Of a DNA stretch of 64,000 nt, positions 63,403-64,000 are shown in pieces. The translations under genes and the position numbers were made by a program. Source of the DNA: Shewanella zhangzhouensis (GTDB lineage Bacteria > Pseudomonadota > Gammaproteobacteria > Enterobacterales > Shewanellaceae); contig NZ_CP080414.1 of NCBI RefSeq assembly GCF_019457615.1, forward strand, positions 2,478,501 through 2,542,500, in the 5' to 3' direction. Position 1 is the stretch's first letter; each line of letters begins with the position of its first letter. The notes below the pieces were generated by a model. It did no database searches, had not been told where the DNA came from, and worked only from the letters and a program-made list of their open reading frames with translations.

Positions 63403-64000
63403 TCAATCGTAAATAGACGCCTGACCCTCTGGACGGGTTTTAAGCAGCTTTAAAAACCACATGTACTGCTCAGGGTAAGCCGAAATGACCTGCTCAACAG
63501 CGCGGTTAAGCGCCAGTGCTTCATTTTCTTTGCCAGCCATACTGACTTCGTCGATGGCGGGTAGCACTGTAAGTGAAAACCGATGTGCCTTATCATCGTA
63601 ACCTATGGTGACCGGCATCACCTGGGCTTTACCGGCTGCTGCCAGCCGCCCTACTACCGGCAATGTCGCCTTGGTGGTGGCAAAAAGCGGTGCAAACACA
63701 CTTTGATCAGGTCCTAAATCTTCATCAGGCAGATAAAAGAAGCTGTTCCCCTGGCGCATCTCGCTGATCAGCACCCGAAGACCCGCTTCACGCATATACA
63801 CATGGCCGCCAAGACGACTGCGAATGCGGTTGGAGAACCAATTAAAGAGTTCGTTACGATGGGCCTTGGCCATGGTCGCCATCGGTAACTCAAGGTTTAA
63901 CCTGAGCCCGGCGTAATCTATACCCCATACGTGCGGCATAATGAAAATAATTGGCTGCCCAGCGTTACGGGCAGCTTTGACATGCTCAAAGCCTTGTAGC
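63403..64000 (-). CDS. LpxL/LpxM-like lipid A acyltransferase (5' end outside window)
   Basis: The frame is open through the right edge (GQPIIFIMPHVWGIDYAG), so the start is outside the window. The HX4D acyltransferase motif is HVWGID, and the downstream MREAGLRVLISEMRQGNSFFYLPDEDLG block is typical of late lipid A acyltransferases. Enzymes of the family transfer a second acyl chain to Kdo2-lipid IVA at the inner membrane. The subtype (LpxL, LpxM or LpxP) cannot be settled. It lies upstream of the diguanylate cyclase on the same strand, with 56 bases between. Confidence 0.88.
   Translation of the reverse strand, partial: LQGFEHVKAARNAGQPIIFIMPHVWGIDYAGLRLNLELPMATMAKAHRNELFNWFSNRIRSRLGGHVYMREAGLRVLISEMRQGNSFFYLPDEDLGPDQSVFAPLFATTKATLPVVGRLAAAGKAQVMPVTIGYDDKAHRFSLTVLPAIDEVSMAGKENEALALNRAVEQVISAYPEQYMWFLKLLKTRPEGQASIYD

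Noticed and set aside
1..64000. tRNA, rRNA, CRISPR array or riboswitch
   Set aside because: No cloverleaf with a CCA-type acceptor, no rRNA-like segment, no regular spaced repeats and no recognisable riboswitch core were found by eye; a covariance-model scan could not be run.

Overview
The window is chromosomal DNA of a gammaproteobacterium, most probably a Shewanella. This rests on recalled gene content and order (minCDE with ycgL and ycgN neighbours, rnd-fadD, tsaB-yoaA, fadR divergent from nhaB, gcvR-bcp, perM-bepA-arsC-hda-uraA, prkA-yeaH-spoVR, hisGDCBHAFI), not on a search; the species is not determined. Nearly every base belongs to a conserved gene, gene spacing is tight, and no rRNA, tRNA, CRISPR array, prophage or intact insertion sequence was seen. 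Both window edges cut a gene: a MoxR ATPase on the left and a lipid A-type acyltransferase on the right.

Layout. 1-3968: MoxR ATPase, DUF58 protein and transglutaminase-like membrane protein in one overlapping operon. 4080-13142: recC-recB-recD, with no ptrA gene. 13242-16231: D-Ala-D-Ala ligase and an acyl-CoA ligase. 16300-20486 (minus): RND pump and its membrane-fusion protein. 20872-22860 (minus): dapA-bamC. 23033-24320: gcvR and bcp, separated by a small mobile element. 24416-31789: perM, a TusA-like protein, bepA, arsC, DUF2069, hda, a DUF2066 protein and uraA. 31895-33054: grxD and sodB, divergent. 33308-38101: the prkA-yeaH-spoVR signalling module. 38147-41372: fadR, nhaB, dsbB. 41448-45142: ycgN, a lytic transglycosylase, ycgL, minCDE. 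45638-54546 (minus): rnd, fadD, a hydrolase, an exported methyltransferase-like protein, an M50-like peptidase, a small unknown protein, tsaB, yoaA. 54782-62245: histidine operon with a leader peptide and attenuator. 62363-64000 (minus): a GAF-GGDEF diguanylate cyclase and the acyltransferase.

The clearest non-gene signal is a pair of about 266-bp elements (23571-23836 and 45198-45462). They carry terminal inverted repeats resembling IS5 ends, are flanked by 4-bp YTAR duplications (CTAA and TTAG), share a 144-nt identical core and contain nested inverted repeats. They read as an IS5-type MITE family. Other control elements worth attention are the his attenuator with six consecutive His codons, inverted repeats at the prkA promoter, a perfect palindrome in the fadD leader, and a duplicated stop-start junction between hisB and hisH. 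No wholly new multi-gene system was recognised. The least understood genes are the exported methyltransferase-like protein and the M50-like peptidase with its overlapping small partner.
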